A DNA stretch of 6,582 nucleotides from contig CAMDAY010000123.1 in NCBI GenBank assembly GCA_945888895.1, positions 1-6,582 on the forward strand, given 5' to 3'. The DNA comes from Dehalococcoides mccartyi (GTDB taxonomy: Bacteria > Chloroflexota > Dehalococcoidia > UBA2979). Below, in pieces: positions 5,408-6,582 of this stretch (positions are counted from its first letter, which is position 1; every line of letters begins with the position of its first letter). Below the pieces are notes generated by a model. It searched no databases and was not told where the DNA came from. It saw nothing but the letters and a program-made list of their open reading frames with translations. Position numbers and translations under genes: made by a program.

Positions 5408-6582
5408 TAGTCCGAGGGCGTCCCGTACTCCGCGATCTGCGCGTCGATGATCGAGCGGTCGCCGGTGATAGCGATCGTCATCGCATACGTGCCTAGGTAT
5501 TGCTCCGCGAGTCGCCGCACCTCGTCGGGCGTGACGGCACGCACCCGCTCCACGTATGACGCCGTGTAGGCCTCGTCGAGCCCGTGCAGGTCGAGGAACT
5601 CAAGGTGGTCGAGGATGCCGCCGGGCGTCGCCTGCCGGAGCATGAACGAGCCCGCGACATAATTCTGGATGCCCACAAGCTCCTCGAGGTCGGGGGCGTC
5701 GGCGCGCAGGCGCTCGGTCTCGGCGAACACTTCGCGAATGGCAGGGCCGGTGACGTTCGTCGTCACGTCCGCAACCTCGATCCAGTAGGCGTCGTGCGGG
5801 CGGCTCGTGATGTACGCGTGCGGCGAGTAGGTGTAGCCATTCGTCTCGCGGATGTTCATCGTGATGCGGCTGTGGAACGACCCGCCGAGGAGCGAGTTCG
5901 TGACCTCGAGCGGGACGTAGTCGGGGTGCGTCGGGTCCGGCACGCTGCGACCGAGGTACATCGTGGACTGTTCGGAGCCCGGACGGTCGATCAGCCGGAT
6001 GCTGCGCGTCGTCACGGGGGACGGCGGGTTCGAGGTGGCCGGCGGGCCGCTCTCCCAGTCCTCGAACGCCCCGCGCCACGCGTCCATCGCCGCGGTCTCG
6101 TGAAAGACGCCACCGACGAGGAGCAACGCGCGCTGCGCGCCCGTCTCGGCCTGCCAGAACGCGCGGCTTGCGTTGGCATCGAAGCCATCGAACGCGGCGG
6201 GGTTGGGGATCACGCGCCCGTAGGGGTGGGTGTCGCCGTACAGCGCGTCGCGAAACGCGGCGAACGTCAGGTAGGAGGGCTGCGCGAGCGCCAGGTCGAG
6301 GCCACGTCGGAGGTCGTTGCGGAGGCGCTCCGCCTCGGACACCGGGAAGCGCGGGTGCCTCGCGACATCCGCGAGCAGCCCGATCGCCTCCGGGACGCGC
6401 TCGGCGAGCACCTCCGTGCGCAGCACGGTGGTGTGCTCATCGGCGTCGATCGTCAGACGACCGCCGAGGCCTGCCAGCGTGTCGGCGAACGTCGACGCGT
6501 CGAGGCTGGTCGTGCCCCCGCGCAGGTACTCGTGGGTGAAGCGGTCGAGCCACTTCTGACTCGCCGGGACGTCTGCCGAGCC
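5407..6582 (-). CDS. M16-family peptidase-like protein, probably non-catalytic subunit (5' end off right edge)
   Basis: The frame stays open from the TAG at 5407-5409 to the right edge, giving 391 visible residues; the GTG at 6424-6426 is internal, since M16 homology continues past it. The visible N-terminus GSADVPASQKWLDRF (1-15), then HEYLRGGTTSLDA and LGGRL, aligns with the start of an M16 domain (GS..DP..K.GL...HxxEH...GT..R). The remainder of the N-terminal M16 domain extends to about 120, and the second M16 domain (about 134-320) begins near FDANASRAFW. Where HxxEH should stand the sequence is RFTHE (14-18), so the zinc site is lost. The C-terminal signature GGSFHSRITMNIRETNGYTYS is kept, with Arg245 and Tyr252 as the R/Y pair that binds substrate in M16B proteins. 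It therefore looks like the zinc-less partner in a two-subunit M16B peptidase, or the second half of one long protein. No signal peptide can be judged without the N-terminus. Confidence 0.88.
   Translation of the reverse strand, partial: GSADVPASQKWLDRFTHEYLRGGTTSLDASTFADTLAGLGGRLTIDADEHTTVLRTEVLAERVPEAIGLLADVARHPRFPVSEAERLRNDLRRGLDLALAQPSYLTFAAFRDALYGDTHPYGRVIPNPAAFDGFDANASRAFWQAETGAQRALLLVGGVFHETAAMDAWRGAFEDWESGPPATSNPPSPVTTRSIRLIDRPGSEQSTMYLGRSVPDPTHPDYVPLEVTNSLLGGSFHSRITMNIRETNGYTYSPHAYITSRPHDAYWIEVADVTTNVTGPAIREVFAETERLRADAPDLEELVGIQNYVAGSFMLRQATPGGILDHLEFLDLHGLDEAYTASYVERVRAVTPDEVRRLAEQYLGTYAMTIAITGDRSIIDAQIAEYGTPSD

Noticed and set aside
6424..6426. GTG as the start of the M16 protein.
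   Set aside because: The frame continues open to the window edge and the upstream 52 residues align with the M16 N-terminal domain, so this is an internal valine codon.
1..6582. Mobile element, defence system, CRISPR or prophage content.
   Set aside because: No transposase, integrase, direct-repeat array, tRNA or att-like repeat is visible, and base composition is even across all five genes.

Overview
This is a G+C-rich bacterial chromosomal segment (about two thirds G+C by eye) with tightly packed genes. It holds five protein-coding genes, two of them cut by the window edges. There are no RNA genes, insertion sequences, CRISPR arrays or phage genes, and no stretch over 100 bases lacks a gene. 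The taxon cannot be fixed from the sequence. The gene families, base composition and near absence of Shine-Dalgarno sites ahead of the likely starts fit a Chloroflexota (Dehalococcoidia-like) or actinobacterial genome; this is a low-confidence inference.

Layout, left to right: (1) 1-397, minus, the N-terminal third of an ecdysteroid-kinase/aminoglycoside-phosphotransferase-like small-molecule kinase, running off the left edge. (2) 403-1716, minus, an amidase-signature hydrolase with a complete Lys-Ser-Ser triad, five bases upstream of the kinase start, so the two form an operon transcribed amidase first. (3) A 91-base gap with a strong GC hairpin and a -10-like box placed for a leaderless amidase transcript. 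(4) 1808-4159, minus, a membrane-anchored PAS-PAS-GGDEF-EAL protein of cyclic-di-GMP turnover. (5) 4144-5397, plus, a 12-helix major facilitator superfamily exporter, divergent from the GGDEF-EAL gene with 5' ends that touch or overlap. (6) 5407 to the right edge, minus, most of an M16-family peptidase-like protein whose HxxEH zinc motif is replaced, probably the non-catalytic member of an M16B pair; it converges on the transporter gene with nine bases between them.

The amidase and kinase probably act on related small molecules, by operon logic only. The cyclic-di-GMP protein and the transporter share a very compact divergent start region and may be co-regulated. The M16 protein probably depends on a catalytic partner encoded just beyond the right edge.

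I found no clearly new multi-gene system. The points most worth checking are the overlapping divergent starts near 4117-4159, two -10 boxes placed 6-7 bases ahead of ATG codons (leaderless transcripts), the degenerate zinc site of the M16 protein, and the unusual loop in the EAL domain.
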